Assembly (NCBI RefSeq): GCF_036248255.1
Contig: NZ_CP109178.1
Coordinates: 5,456,001-5,520,000 of the forward strand
DNA: 64,000 nt
Reading direction: 5' to 3'
Source of the DNA: Streptomyces sp. NBC_01717
GTDB taxonomy: Bacteria; Actinomycetota; Actinomycetes; Streptomycetales; Streptomycetaceae
How positions within the stretch are numbered: position 1 is the stretch's first letter; every line of letters begins with the position of its first letter. Positions 17,323-24,766 of this stretch are shown here, in pieces. The notes beneath the pieces were generated by a model, which made no database searches, was not told the DNA's origin, and was given only the letters and a program-made list of their open reading frames with translations. A program made the translations under genes and the position numbers.

Positions 17323-18041
17323 GCGTCACCGAACAGCCGCCGACCGGGGACCGGAGCCCACACGGAGACGCGCGCAGGGCCCTGCACGACCGGATCACCG
17401 CCGACTCCCTCACCACCCGGCGCGACTACCTCCGGATCGTCGCCACCGTCTCCGGCGGACTCGCCGTCGGTGGACTCGGCGTGGCCGGCGGCATGCTCCC
17501 GCGCCACGGGGACACCGGTGACGCCGAGGCACCCGAACCGAGGAAAATCACCGCTCAGCTCCTGCCCGGCGAGGCCGTCGCCTTCAGCTACCCGGAGGAG
17601 GAAGACAAAGCGGTCGCCGTCCGTCTGGACGACGGCACCCTCGTCGGCTATTCCGCGATCTGCACCCATCTCGCCTGCGCGGTGCTCTGGCGGAAGGACC
17701 GCGGTCCGGAAGGGGAGCTGTACTGTCCCTGCCACGAAGGCATCTTCGACGTGCGCACCGGAGAAGTCACCGCCGGACCGCCGCCCCGCCCCCTGCCCAA
17801 GGTGGCGCTCACCGAACAGACCGACGGCAGCGTCTGGGCCATCGGCACCACCCGTTCCGGCGAGAGCATCGAGCACGGTCTGTGCCGACAGATCAGCGTG
17901 GAACGGCCGGACCTCGCCTCGCGGATCGGCTGCCCCTCGGTCCGGGACGGCGGTGCGGAGGCACCTCCGGCGCGTGCTCCCGGCGCGAAGGCTCCCCGTA
18001 CCGGGGCGACCGAAGCCGAGACCCCCGGCAGGCGGACATGA
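17319..18041 (+). CDS. Rieske [2Fe-2S] protein with twin-arginine anchor
   Basis: 240 aa from ATG 17319 (ATGA overlap). Residues 33-60 read TRRDYLRI then a hydrophobic Gly/Val stretch, a Tat-type signal anchor. The Rieske site is Cys115-Thr-His117-Leu-Ala-Cys120 and Cys136-Pro-Cys138-His139: both Cys/His ligand pairs plus the two disulfide cysteines of high-potential (bc1-type) Rieske proteins. The C-terminal 40 residues are Ala/Pro-rich. It would sit outside the membrane next to the membrane subunit, and its presence in a molybdoenzyme operon is uncommon. Confidence 0.88.
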   Translation: MSVTEQPPTGDRSPHGDARRALHDRITADSLTTRRDYLRIVATVSGGLAVGGLGVAGGMLPRHGDTGDAEAPEPRKITAQLLPGEAVAFSYPEEEDKAVAVRLDDGTLVGYSAICTHLACAVLWRKDRGPEGELYCPCHEGIFDVRTGEVTAGPPPRPLPKVALTEQTDGSVWAIGTTRSGESIEHGLCRQISVERPDLASRIGCPSVRDGGAEAPPARAPGAKAPRTGATEAETPGRRT

Positions 18042-18424
18042 CCGACGCCCAGCAGCCCGCCGACCCGGAGCGCCCGGCCTGTCCGGAGTACCACCCGGGC
18101 AGCGCCCGGCCGGAGCTGAACCGGCCCGTCCGCGAGCGCTATCCGCAGATCCGCTCCACCAGTGGCTACGGCGACCCCCGGGTCCGCCGCACCGGTCCGG
18201 GCCCGGGAGCGGGCACCGACCAGGAACCCGAGCGCTCCTCGAAACTGACGGCCCGGCTGGCCCTTGCCATGACCGTCGTCATCGGCCAGCTCTGGGGACT
18301 GACCGTCGTCGTCGACGAATGGATGGAGGGCAACACCGGAACGGCCTGGTGGGGTGCGGGCTTCCTCTGTCTGTCGTTCCTCGTCGTCCTGGGGCTCTGG
18401 GTACTCGACCCGAAGGATCGCTGA
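18038..18424 (+). CDS. small two-TM membrane protein of the redox operon
   Basis: 128 aa from ATG 18038, overlapping the Rieske stop. The first 65 residues are Pro/Arg-rich and polar. Two hydrophobic helices follow, about residues 70-90 (LTARLALAMTVVIGQLWGLTV) and 103-122 (WWGAGFLCLSFLVVLGLWVL), joined by an acidic loop. I recognise no family. Its translational coupling to four redox genes suggests an accessory or anchoring subunit of the same complex. Confidence 0.75.
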   Translation: MTDAQQPADPERPACPEYHPGSARPELNRPVRERYPQIRSTSGYGDPRVRRTGPGPGAGTDQEPERSSKLTARLALAMTVVIGQLWGLTVVVDEWMEGNTGTAWWGAGFLCLSFLVVLGLWVLDPKDR

Positions 18425-18445
18425 CCGTCGCCGTACCCTGGTGGT

Positions 18446-18673
18446 ATGAGCACCGCCCCCACCCCCGGACCGCGCGATTCGAAACCGACGCAGCCGACGA
18501 ACCCGACACAGCCGGAGCAGAGGAAGCCCAAGCCGGCTCTGATCTTCGACGATCCGCTGGACCAGCAGTCCGCGGACGATACGGACCGAGCGTGGGGCGA
18601 GCGGGCTCCGGTCGGCGGCAGCGCCGCCGACCTCGCGCGCTTCCTCGACGAGAAGCCCCCCCACCACGTCTGA
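18446..18673 (+). CDS. small hydrophilic hypothetical protein
   Basis: 75 aa from ATG 18446. It is Pro/Thr/Lys-rich (KPTQPTNPTQPEQRKPKPALIF at the N-terminus, written here only in part by the window itself), with an acidic C-terminal half containing SAADLARFLDEKPPHHV. There is no membrane helix and no recognised domain. It begins 21 bp after the redox operon, so it may be cotranscribed. The ribosome site is weak (GGTGGT). It is probably a real conserved small protein, but its function is unknown. Confidence 0.55.
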   Translation: MSTAPTPGPRDSKPTQPTNPTQPEQRKPKPALIFDDPLDQQSADDTDRAWGERAPVGGSAADLARFLDEKPPHHV

Positions 18674-18674
18674 G

Positions 18675-18938
18675 TTACTCGTCGTGGCCGCGGCCCGGTT
18701 CCTGGTCGCGGCCCTCGCCCGCCGGACCACTGCGCTGCGAGACGAGAACGTCGCGGATCTGCTGCGGATTGAGGACGCCCTTGACGAACGCGTTCACGAT
18801 GTTGGTGAACGGCGCGCCGATGACGACCGCGATCGCCAGGTCGATCACATTGCCGCGCAACAGGAAGACCTTGAAGCCTTCCAACAGACTGACCTTCTTC
18901 TTCTCGCCCCCGAGTGAGTCTTCCTCCGCATGCGGCAT
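18675..18938 (-). pseudogene. mscL: internally deleted mscL (mechanosensitive channel)
   Basis: An open 87-codon frame. Residues 14-60 match the MscL amphipathic helix and TM1: EGFKVFLLRGNVIDLAIAVV then IGAPFTNIVNAFVKGVLNP. The chain then jumps straight to QQIRDVLVSQR, which corresponds to the cytoplasmic helix at the end of MscL (EIRDALVAQR in relatives). The periplasmic loop and TM2, roughly 65-70 residues, are absent while the frame stays open. MscL normally needs both helices to form its pentameric channel, so this product is probably non-functional or has a new role. It abuts the opposite-strand 75-aa gene. Confidence 0.8.
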
Positions 18939-19052
18939 AGGGGCAGCGAACTGTTCCGCAACCTACGGCAGCACGAGGCAAATCCACCCGATCCGCGCTT
19001 TCCGGCCCATGACTTGACGGCTCATCAGGTCGAATGGGCCGGTGTGCCCGGT

Positions 19053-19631
19053 TCAGCACAGCGTCACCGCCAGCCGGGCCGAGATCCCTGCGCCGGCCAG
19101 CGACGCCGCCGTGCTCCGGGGCACGGACAGCACGACCAGCGCGCCACCCTCCGTGGGGTCTTCGGCAGAACCATCGGCCGCCGTCCGCGGCACCGCCGCC
19201 ACCCGGGCCCCCTTCGCCACCACCCTGGCGTCCGCACCGGAGCCCTCGCCCGCGATCACATCGACGCGGTCGCCCGGCCGCAACAGCCGTACCGTCGCCG
19301 CATCCGCGATCCGGACCGGCGCCGACACCAGTTGAACCGGTCGACGTTCCCCTTCCGGCGCCGAGCCCCCCGCACCGTCGGCCGCCCCGCCGCCACCGTC
19401 ACCACCGGTCAGGCCCGTCGCGGCCAGCGCCGCAGCTGTCAGCGCCAGCCCGGCCGCCATCGCGCGGCGCTGTCGCCGCACCGCCCGCCGTAACCGACGC
19501 CCACCACCCCCGCGCACCCGCAGCGGCGCGAACGCGGGCACCCCACAGGGCGGCGGCGCCGACACCGGCGGGCCGGGGACCGTCGGACGTAGATCGGACG
19601 AGGACGTGCTCGGAGAAACGGGCGGGAACAT
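19053..19631 (-). CDS. SAF-domain (CpaB/RcpC-like) protein
   Basis: 192 aa from ATG 19631. The N-terminal 45 residues are Ser/Pro-rich, followed by an Arg-rich stretch and one transmembrane helix (MAAGLALTAAALAATGL). The exported part contains the SAF/RcpC-like fold, with VQLVSAPVRIADAATVRLLRPGDRVDVI read as separate strands and VVAKGARVAAVP. CpaB/RcpC proteins act in type IVb pilus assembly, but no pilus genes are near, so the role is open. It is a common single gene next to mscL and fmdB in Streptomyces, as I recall. Confidence 0.72.
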   Translation of the reverse strand: MFPPVSPSTSSSDLRPTVPGPPVSAPPPCGVPAFAPLRVRGGGGRRLRRAVRRQRRAMAAGLALTAAALAATGLTGGDGGGGAADGAGGSAPEGERRPVQLVSAPVRIADAATVRLLRPGDRVDVIAGEGSGADARVVAKGARVAAVPRTAADGSAEDPTEGGALVVLSVPRSTAASLAGAGISARLAVTLC

Positions 19632-19807
19632 GGCCGACACCACCTGCCGTGAGGAGTGAGGAGCGCGAAGTCCGGCGTTCGGACGAACACCGACGCCCCT
19701 CACGATCCACGGTGCGCGCCATTCCCGCCGAGCCCTGTGGACAGCGCACCCGCTGTGGACAAGTCGGTCACCCACCCGCGCCCCACCCGCCTCACGGAGC
19801 CACGACC

Positions 19808-19926
19808 GGAATCAGGACCAGGCCGGAACCAGGACCAGGCCTGAACCAGGACCAGGCCGGAACCAGGACCAGACCCGAGCCAGGACCAGGCCGGAACCAG
19901 GACCAGGCCCGAGCCAAGACCAAGCC
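19808..19926. repeat. 17-bp minisatellite, seven units
   Basis: Seven head-to-tail copies of a 17-base unit with consensus GGAACCAGGACCAGGCC at 19808, 19825, 19842, 19859, 19876, 19893 and 19910. Most copies differ by one to four bases; copies 5 and 7 share CGAGCC starts. The unit length is not a multiple of three, so the array is not a coding repeat. It lies between the SAF gene start and the end of the MTA phosphorylase gene, in an otherwise empty 308-bp gap. Confidence 0.95.
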
Positions 19927-19939
19927 GCGGTCGCACCCC

Positions 19940-20773
19940 TTACGGCAGCTCGATCCCCGTCTCGATCCCGTCCAGCGCACGCGCGCAAGAACAGCTGCGC
20001 TCCCCTTCCGCAGGCAGCGCCGTCACCGCGTCGAACAGCACCGCCCGCAGCCGGTCCACATTGGCCGCGAACACCTTCAGCACGTCCCCGTGGGAGACGC
20101 CCTCGCCCGCCTCGGCGCCCGCGTCCAGGTCCGTCACCAGCGTCATCGTCGTGTAGCAGAGCCCCAGTTCACGGGCGAGCACGGCCTCCGGATGCCCGGT
20201 CATGCCGACCACCGACCAGCCCATCGCCGCATGCCAGCGCGATTCGGCCCGAGTCGAGAAGCGCGGCCCCTCGACGACCACCAGCGTCCCGCCGTCCACC
20301 GGCTCCCAGCCCTTGGCGCGTGCCGAGGCCAGTGCGACCTTGCGCCCCTCGGGGCAGTACGGGTCTGCGAAGCCCAGGTGCACCACGTTCGACGCCACAC
20401 CGTCCGCGCGGGTCTCCCCGTCGTAATACGTCTGCGTGCGGGCCTTGGTGCGGTCCACCATCTGGTCCGGTACGAGCAGCGTCCCCGGTCCGTACTCCGG
20501 ACGCAGCCCGCCGACCGCGCACGGGCCGAGCACCTGACGTACGCCCACGGACCGCAACGCCCACAGGTTGGCGCGGTAGTTGATGCGGTGCGGCGGCACA
20601 TGGTGGCCGCGTCCGTGGCGGGGGAGGAAAGCGACCCGGCGGCCGCCGATCTCGCCGAGGAAGACGGAATCGCTCGGCTGTCCGTACGGGGTGTCCACGC
20701 GAACCTCGGTGACATCCTCCAGGAAGGAGTACAAGCCCGAGCCGCCGATGACACCGATCTCTGCGTTCACCAT
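19940..20773 (-). CDS. mtnP: S-methyl-5'-thioadenosine phosphorylase
   Basis: 277 aa from ATG 20773. It cleaves methylthioadenosine with phosphate to adenine and methylthioribose-1-phosphate in methionine salvage. Conserved features are IGVIGGSGLYSFL, the phosphate site LPRHGRGHHVPPHRINYRAN, LGPCAVGGLR, VVVEGPRFSTRAES and VGMTGHPEAVLARELGLCY, plus TLVTDLDAG. PNP-family length is normal. The C-terminus carries an extra Cys pair (CSCARALDG). It sits alone between the minisatellite and the fmdB terminator and is expected to be cytoplasmic. Confidence 0.95.
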   Translation of the reverse strand: MVNAEIGVIGGSGLYSFLEDVTEVRVDTPYGQPSDSVFLGEIGGRRVAFLPRHGRGHHVPPHRINYRANLWALRSVGVRQVLGPCAVGGLRPEYGPGTLLVPDQMVDRTKARTQTYYDGETRADGVASNVVHLGFADPYCPEGRKVALASARAKGWEPVDGGTLVVVEGPRFSTRAESRWHAAMGWSVVGMTGHPEAVLARELGLCYTTMTLVTDLDAGAEAGEGVSHGDVLKVFAANVDRLRAVLFDAVTALPAEGERSCSCARALDGIETGIELP

Positions 20774-20805
20774 GCGATCACACTAGCGGGGCTGTAAATG
20801 CCGAA

Positions 20806-20832
20806 GGCCCCGCCGATCGGATCGGCGGGGCC
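20806..20832 (-). terminator. terminator of fmdB
   Basis: GGCCCCGCCGAT and ATCGGCGGGGCC form a perfect 12-bp stem with a 3-base loop, 33 bp beyond the fmdB stop and just ahead of the mtnP start. Confidence 0.8.
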
Positions 20833-20864
20833 TACGGACGAAGTGTGAAGCTGCGTACCTCGGC

Positions 20865-21209
20865 TCAGGCGGCCGACGTACCGCTCGACGACGACGCGGA
20901 GGACGACGACGAGGAAGAGGAAGCAGCGGACGAGGACGCGGACGACTTCGACTCCGAGCCCGTCGAGGAAGTCGACGAAGCGGAACCGGTTGCCTTCGCG
21001 GACGACGACGCCGGCGCGCTGCTCGACGAGGAGCCGCGGCTGTCGTTCCGGTAGAAACCGGAACCCTTGAAGACAATGCCGACCGCCGAGAACACCTTCT
21101 TCAGGCGTCCCTCGCAGTTCGGGCACACGGTCAGAGCGTCATCGGTGAACTTCTGCACCGCCTCGAGGCCCTCGCCACATTCGGTGCACTGGTACTGATA
21201 GGTCGGCAC
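20865..21209 (-). CDS. FmdB family zinc-ribbon protein with Ser-rich tail
   Basis: 114 aa from GTG 21209, preceded by a strong AGGAGG. Residues 1-50 form the FmdB regulatory zinc ribbon: (M)PTYQYQCTECGEGLE then LTVCPNCEGRLKKVFSAVGIVFKGSGFY, with two CxxC knuckles. FmdB-type proteins are small zinc-ribbon proteins first noted near formamidase genes; their role is uncertain. From about residue 55 the chain is nearly all Ser/Ala with scattered Lys, Thr and Glu, a low-complexity disordered tail. The CIRCE-like element in its leader suggests heat-shock (HrcA) control. Confidence 0.88.
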   Translation of the reverse strand: MPTYQYQCTECGEGLEAVQKFTDDALTVCPNCEGRLKKVFSAVGIVFKGSGFYRNDSRGSSSSSAPASSSAKATGSASSTSSTGSESKSSASSSAASSSSSSSSASSSSGTSAA

Positions 21210-21220
21210 TTGTCTTCCTC

Positions 21221-21247
21221 CTGGCACTCTCACTCGATGAGTGCTAA
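21221..21247. promoter_or_regulatory. CIRCE-like (HrcA) operator in fmdB leader
   Basis: CTGGCACTC (21221-21229), a 9-base spacer and GAGTGCTAA (21239-21247). Compared with the CIRCE consensus TTAGCACTC-N9-GAGTGCTAA, one half-site is 9/9 and the other 7/9, with the exact spacer. It lies just upstream of the fmdB ribosome site, the usual CIRCE position. Confidence 0.75.
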
Positions 21248-21368
21248 CAATCCTCAATGGTAGCTGCTACGGGCAGCTGTTTGCAGTAACGTCTGTCACC
21301 TGCCTGAAGGGCAGCGGTCAGGGCTTGGCCGTCGTAGGGGCCGTCGGCCTGAGCGAAAAGCTGCCACA

Positions 21369-22709
21369 TTATGTGGCGGAGGAGTCACACTGACGTATTC
21401 CGCTGAGCGAGCGAGCGCATGAATCGTCATTTTCTGGCCGCGACAGGATCGCGGTGAACCGTGCCGCGTGCGGCCATGATGGTCGGGCCGGTGTCAGCCG
21501 TGAACGCAGCGTCACCAGGGTCACGAGTGCCAGCACGGTCCCCACCAGCGGCACCACGAATCCGGTGCTCGCGCCGTGGGCGTCCGCCAGCCGTCCGGCG
21601 ACCGTCACCGCCGCGGCCTGGCCGAGTGCGACCGCGCCCGTCAGCCAGGTGAACGCCTCGGTCCGGGCGGACGCCGGAACCAGCGCCTCGACGAGTGTGT
21701 ATCCGCTGATCAGCGCGGGTGCGATGGAGAGTCCGACGAGCAGCCCGAGCCCGGCCAGCAGCGGCACGGAGTGCACGGCCCACAGTCCGGACGCGGTCAG
21801 GGTCAGCGCCGCGTACCCGGCGATCAGCCTGCGCCGTGGCCCGCTCTTCCAGGCGACGGCACCGCAGGCGATCCCGGCCAGCATGTTGCCGGCCGCGAAG
21901 ATCCCGTACAGCAGGCCGTTCGCACCGGGCCGGCCGATCTCCTCGGCGAACGCGGTCAGCGAGACCTGCATGCCACCGAAGACGGCACCGATCCCGAGGA
22001 ACGCCACCGCGAGCACGCGTACGCCCGGTACGGACAGGGCGGAGGTGTGCCGTTCGGAGTCGTCGGACGTGGTGGCGCGGACCGCGGGCTGGGTACCGCG
22101 CTGCGCCGCGAAGAGCAGGCCGCCCATCAGCGTCAGTGCGGCCTCCGCGATGAGTCCGGCCGCCGGATGCACCCCGGTGCACAGGGCGGTGGCGAGGACG
22201 GGTCCGATGACGAAGGTGAACTCGTCCGTCACCGACTCGAAGGCGGCGGCGGTCGACATCAGGGGCGAGGCCTTCCGTCCGGGTGCCGCGCCCAGCAGCG
22301 CCGCCCAGCGGGCCCGCACCATCGGGCCGATCTGCGGGACGGAGGCTCCCGTCGGCACCGCGGCCAGGAACAGCAGCCAGAGCGGTGCGTTCGCCAGTGC
22401 GAGTGCCGTCAGCGCCGACACGGACGCCGCGTGCACGAGGACTCCCGGCAGCAGTACGGCGCGCTGGCCGATGCGGTCGGCCAGCTTGCCGCTCTGCGGG
22501 GCGAACAGCGCCATGGAGACACCGGTGACAGCGGCGACGGCGCCCGCACTGCCGTACGAGCCGGTGGTGTGCTGAACCAGCAGGACGATGCCGATGGTCA
22601 GCATCGCGAAGGGCTGCCGTGCGGCGAAGCCCGGAAGGAGGAAGGTCCACGCACCGGGGATGCGCAGCAGTTGCCCGTAACCGGGGCGGTCGGAGACCGT
22701 GGACGCCAC
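21369..22709 (-). CDS. MFS transporter (12 TM)
   Basis: 446 aa from GTG 22709 (AAAGG about 10 bases upstream). It is a 12-helix major facilitator of the drug-efflux/sugar-efflux-like type: motif A appears as SGKLADRIGQRAVLLPG, and the second half repeats it as CGAVAWKSGPRRRLIAGY. FESVTDEFTFVIGPVLATAL lies at the end of the first bundle. The C-terminal 35 residues are hydrophilic, ending near 21369. It is monocistronic, and no neighbouring regulator is evident. The substrate is unknown. Confidence 0.85.
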   Translation of the reverse strand: MASTVSDRPGYGQLLRIPGAWTFLLPGFAARQPFAMLTIGIVLLVQHTTGSYGSAGAVAAVTGVSMALFAPQSGKLADRIGQRAVLLPGVLVHAASVSALTALALANAPLWLLFLAAVPTGASVPQIGPMVRARWAALLGAAPGRKASPLMSTAAAFESVTDEFTFVIGPVLATALCTGVHPAAGLIAEAALTLMGGLLFAAQRGTQPAVRATTSDDSERHTSALSVPGVRVLAVAFLGIGAVFGGMQVSLTAFAEEIGRPGANGLLYGIFAAGNMLAGIACGAVAWKSGPRRRLIAGYAALTLTASGLWAVHSVPLLAGLGLLVGLSIAPALISGYTLVEALVPASARTEAFTWLTGAVALGQAAAVTVAGRLADAHGASTGFVVPLVGTVLALVTLVTLRSRLTPARPSWPHAARFTAILSRPENDDSCARSLSGIRQCDSSAT

Positions 22710-23020
22710 GGTCCATGCCTTTCTGCCGCCTGGTAGCCATGCTTCCGTGGCCGGTCCGCACCTGTGGGTGCCGGTCCCGGACGGGAGCTGCCGAGAGCTG
22801 TCCTCTTCGCGCGGAACTGCGGTAGATGCCGGGCGCTCGCAGCAGAGGCGGAGGACGCCACGACCGCCATACGGTCGCGCCAGCTCTGCGTCAGGCAGAG
22901 TTGGTCGATCCGGTGTTGACCGGATCTATCGATCTTTGTCGATCACGTTTCCTTCATGCTACAGGGCGGGATCCGGTGCATGCCTGCGATTGCGGGCATG
23001 CACACCTTCTCAGCCTCGGA
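22710..23020. other. 311-bp gap between antiporter stop and MFS start
   Basis: No gene is recognisable. It contains an inverted repeat GATCCGG-N6-CCGGATC at 22907-22926 and further CGATC half-sites to 22953, which may be an operator for the MFS gene. No strong terminator for the antiporter was seen. Confidence 0.5.
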
Positions 23021-24550
23021 TCAGTGGTGCGTCCTGGTCCTGCCGGCTCCACCGGTGTCGCCGTCGGTCCCCAGCCATCCGGCCAGCTTGCCGCCCTCGC
23101 CGACCGCCCGCAGCCGGGCCTCGGCCGTGTCGCGCACCGGATCGGTTGCGACGACGAGCAGTTCGTCGCCCCGCCGCAGCATGGTCGACGGTCCGGGCAC
23201 GAAGCTCTTCCCCTCCCGTACGACGAGGGTGACGGCCGCTCCGGCGGGCAGCCGCAGTTCGGCGATCTCCACGCCGTGCATCTTCGACTTCCCGGGGATC
23301 GCCACCGACAGCAGATGCCCGCGCAGCCGCTCCAGCGGCGCCGATTCGATGCCCAGGTCGGTGGCCTCGGAGGGATCCTCGGCGATCTTCAGGACCTTGG
23401 CCAGCCAGGGAAGGGTCGGCCCCTGGATCAGCGTGTAGACGACTACGAGTACGAAGACGATGTTGAAGACGTGGGTGGAGCCCTCGATCCCGTGCACCAT
23501 GGGAATGGTCGCCAGGATGATGGGGACGGCGCCACGCAGCCCCGCCCACGACATGAAGGCCTTCTCCCGCCACGGCAACCGGAACGGGACCAGGGAGATG
23601 AAGACCTCCATGGGGCGCGCCACCAAGGTCAGTACCAGACCCACGATGATCGCGGACCAGAAGTCGTCGAGCAGGTCGTGCGGGGTGACCAGCAGCCCGA
23701 GCAGGACGAACATGCCGATCTGGGCCAGCCAGCCGAGTCCGTCGGCGAAGCCGCGGGTGGCGGGCCAGTGCGGCAGCTTGGCGTTGCCGAGGAGCATCGC
23801 GGCCAGATAGACGGCGAGGAAGCCACTGCCGTGGACCAGGGCGCCGGCCGCGTACGCGGACACGGCGATCGCCATCACCGCGATCGGGTAGAGACCGGAC
23901 GCGGGCAGTGCCACATGACGCAGTCCGAACGAGCCGAGCCAGCCGACGGCGATGCCGACCGCCGCGCCGATCACCAGTTCCAGGGCGATCTCGCCGACCA
24001 GCAGGTACCAGCTGTCCACCGGCCCCTTGGTCGAGAAGGCCACCACCAGGATCACCACGGGGGCGTCGTTGAAGCCGGACTCGGCCTCCAGCACACCGGT
24101 GATCCGGGCGGGCAGCGGCACCTTGCGCAGCACGGAGAAGACCGCGGCGGCGTCCGTCGACGATACGACCGCGCCGATGATCAGCGACTGCCGCCAGTCC
24201 AGGCCGACCAGATAGTGCGCCCCGGCCGCGGTGACGCTCACGCTCACCGCGACGCCGACGACCGACAGTGTCGCGGCGGCGGGCAGTGCCGGCTTGATCT
24301 CTTTCCACTTCGTGCCGAGGCCGCCCTCGGCCAGGATCACGACAAGGGCGGCGTAGCCGAACACCTGGGTCAGTTCGGCGTTGTCGAACTTGATGTGGAG
24401 GATCCCGTCCTGCCCGATGGCGATCCCGATGCCGAGATACAGGAGCAGGCTGGGGAGCCCGCTGCGGGACGAGATGCGTACCGCCGCGACGGCGACGAGC
24501 AGGACGAGCGAGCAGACGAGCAGGAGTTCGTTGAGCGCGTGGACAGTCAG
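23021..24550 (-). CDS. K+/H+ antiporter, NhaP2/CvrA type (CTG start)
   Basis: 509 aa if started at CTG 24550; then the N-terminus reads (M)TVHALNELLLVCSLVLLVAVAA and supplies TM1. GGGAAGGA precedes it at the right distance, and no in-frame ATG, GTG or TTG exists upstream. The next start, GTG 24364, would delete the first two helices. The CPA1/CPA2 exchanger core includes SSTDAAAVFSVLR and LEAESGFNDAPVVILV (the acidic ion-binding region) and SWAGLRGAVPIILATIP. A cytoplasmic RCK-C/TrkA-C-like domain lies at about residues 390-490. It probably exports K+ or Na+ in exchange for protons. Confidence 0.88.
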   Translation of the reverse strand: MTVHALNELLLVCSLVLLVAVAAVRISSRSGLPSLLLYLGIGIAIGQDGILHIKFDNAELTQVFGYAALVVILAEGGLGTKWKEIKPALPAAATLSVVGVAVSVSVTAAGAHYLVGLDWRQSLIIGAVVSSTDAAAVFSVLRKVPLPARITGVLEAESGFNDAPVVILVVAFSTKGPVDSWYLLVGEIALELVIGAAVGIAVGWLGSFGLRHVALPASGLYPIAVMAIAVSAYAAGALVHGSGFLAVYLAAMLLGNAKLPHWPATRGFADGLGWLAQIGMFVLLGLLVTPHDLLDDFWSAIIVGLVLTLVARPMEVFISLVPFRLPWREKAFMSWAGLRGAVPIILATIPMVHGIEGSTHVFNIVFVLVVVYTLIQGPTLPWLAKVLKIAEDPSEATDLGIESAPLERLRGHLLSVAIPGKSKMHGVEIAELRLPAGAAVTLVVREGKSFVPGPSTMLRRGDELLVVATDPVRDTAEARLRAVGEGGKLAGWLGTDGDTGGAGRTRTHH

Positions 24551-24766
24551 TGGCCGTTCCTTCCCTGCGTACGCCTGCCGAATGGCTCTCCGGCGGCCGG
24601 TACTTCGTTACCTTACCTAATCTTTAACGCTTTCTTGACGCGTTCGAGTGCTCATGTGATCGCTGCTCGATCCGATGGATCCCGATACCGCGTCGGACCC
24701 GCCTCGGTGCTGCGCCTATGGTTGCTCCTGCACTCCCAGGACCACCCTGCCCCTCGAAGGACAGCG

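Noticed and set aside
19808..19926. CRISPR array
   Set aside because: Copies are 17 bp with no spacers and no cas genes nearby.
24600..24640. Possible iron box (DmdR-like) near TTAGGTAAGGTAACG, minus strand
   Set aside because: Only one half resembles the TTAGGTTAGG consensus; the second half-site is missing, so it is not palindromic.
22826..24766. N-terminal extension of the penicillin acylase over the antiporter region
   Set aside because: The frame is merely open antisense to the antiporter gene; the acylase has its own ribosome site, anchor helix and start at 24767.
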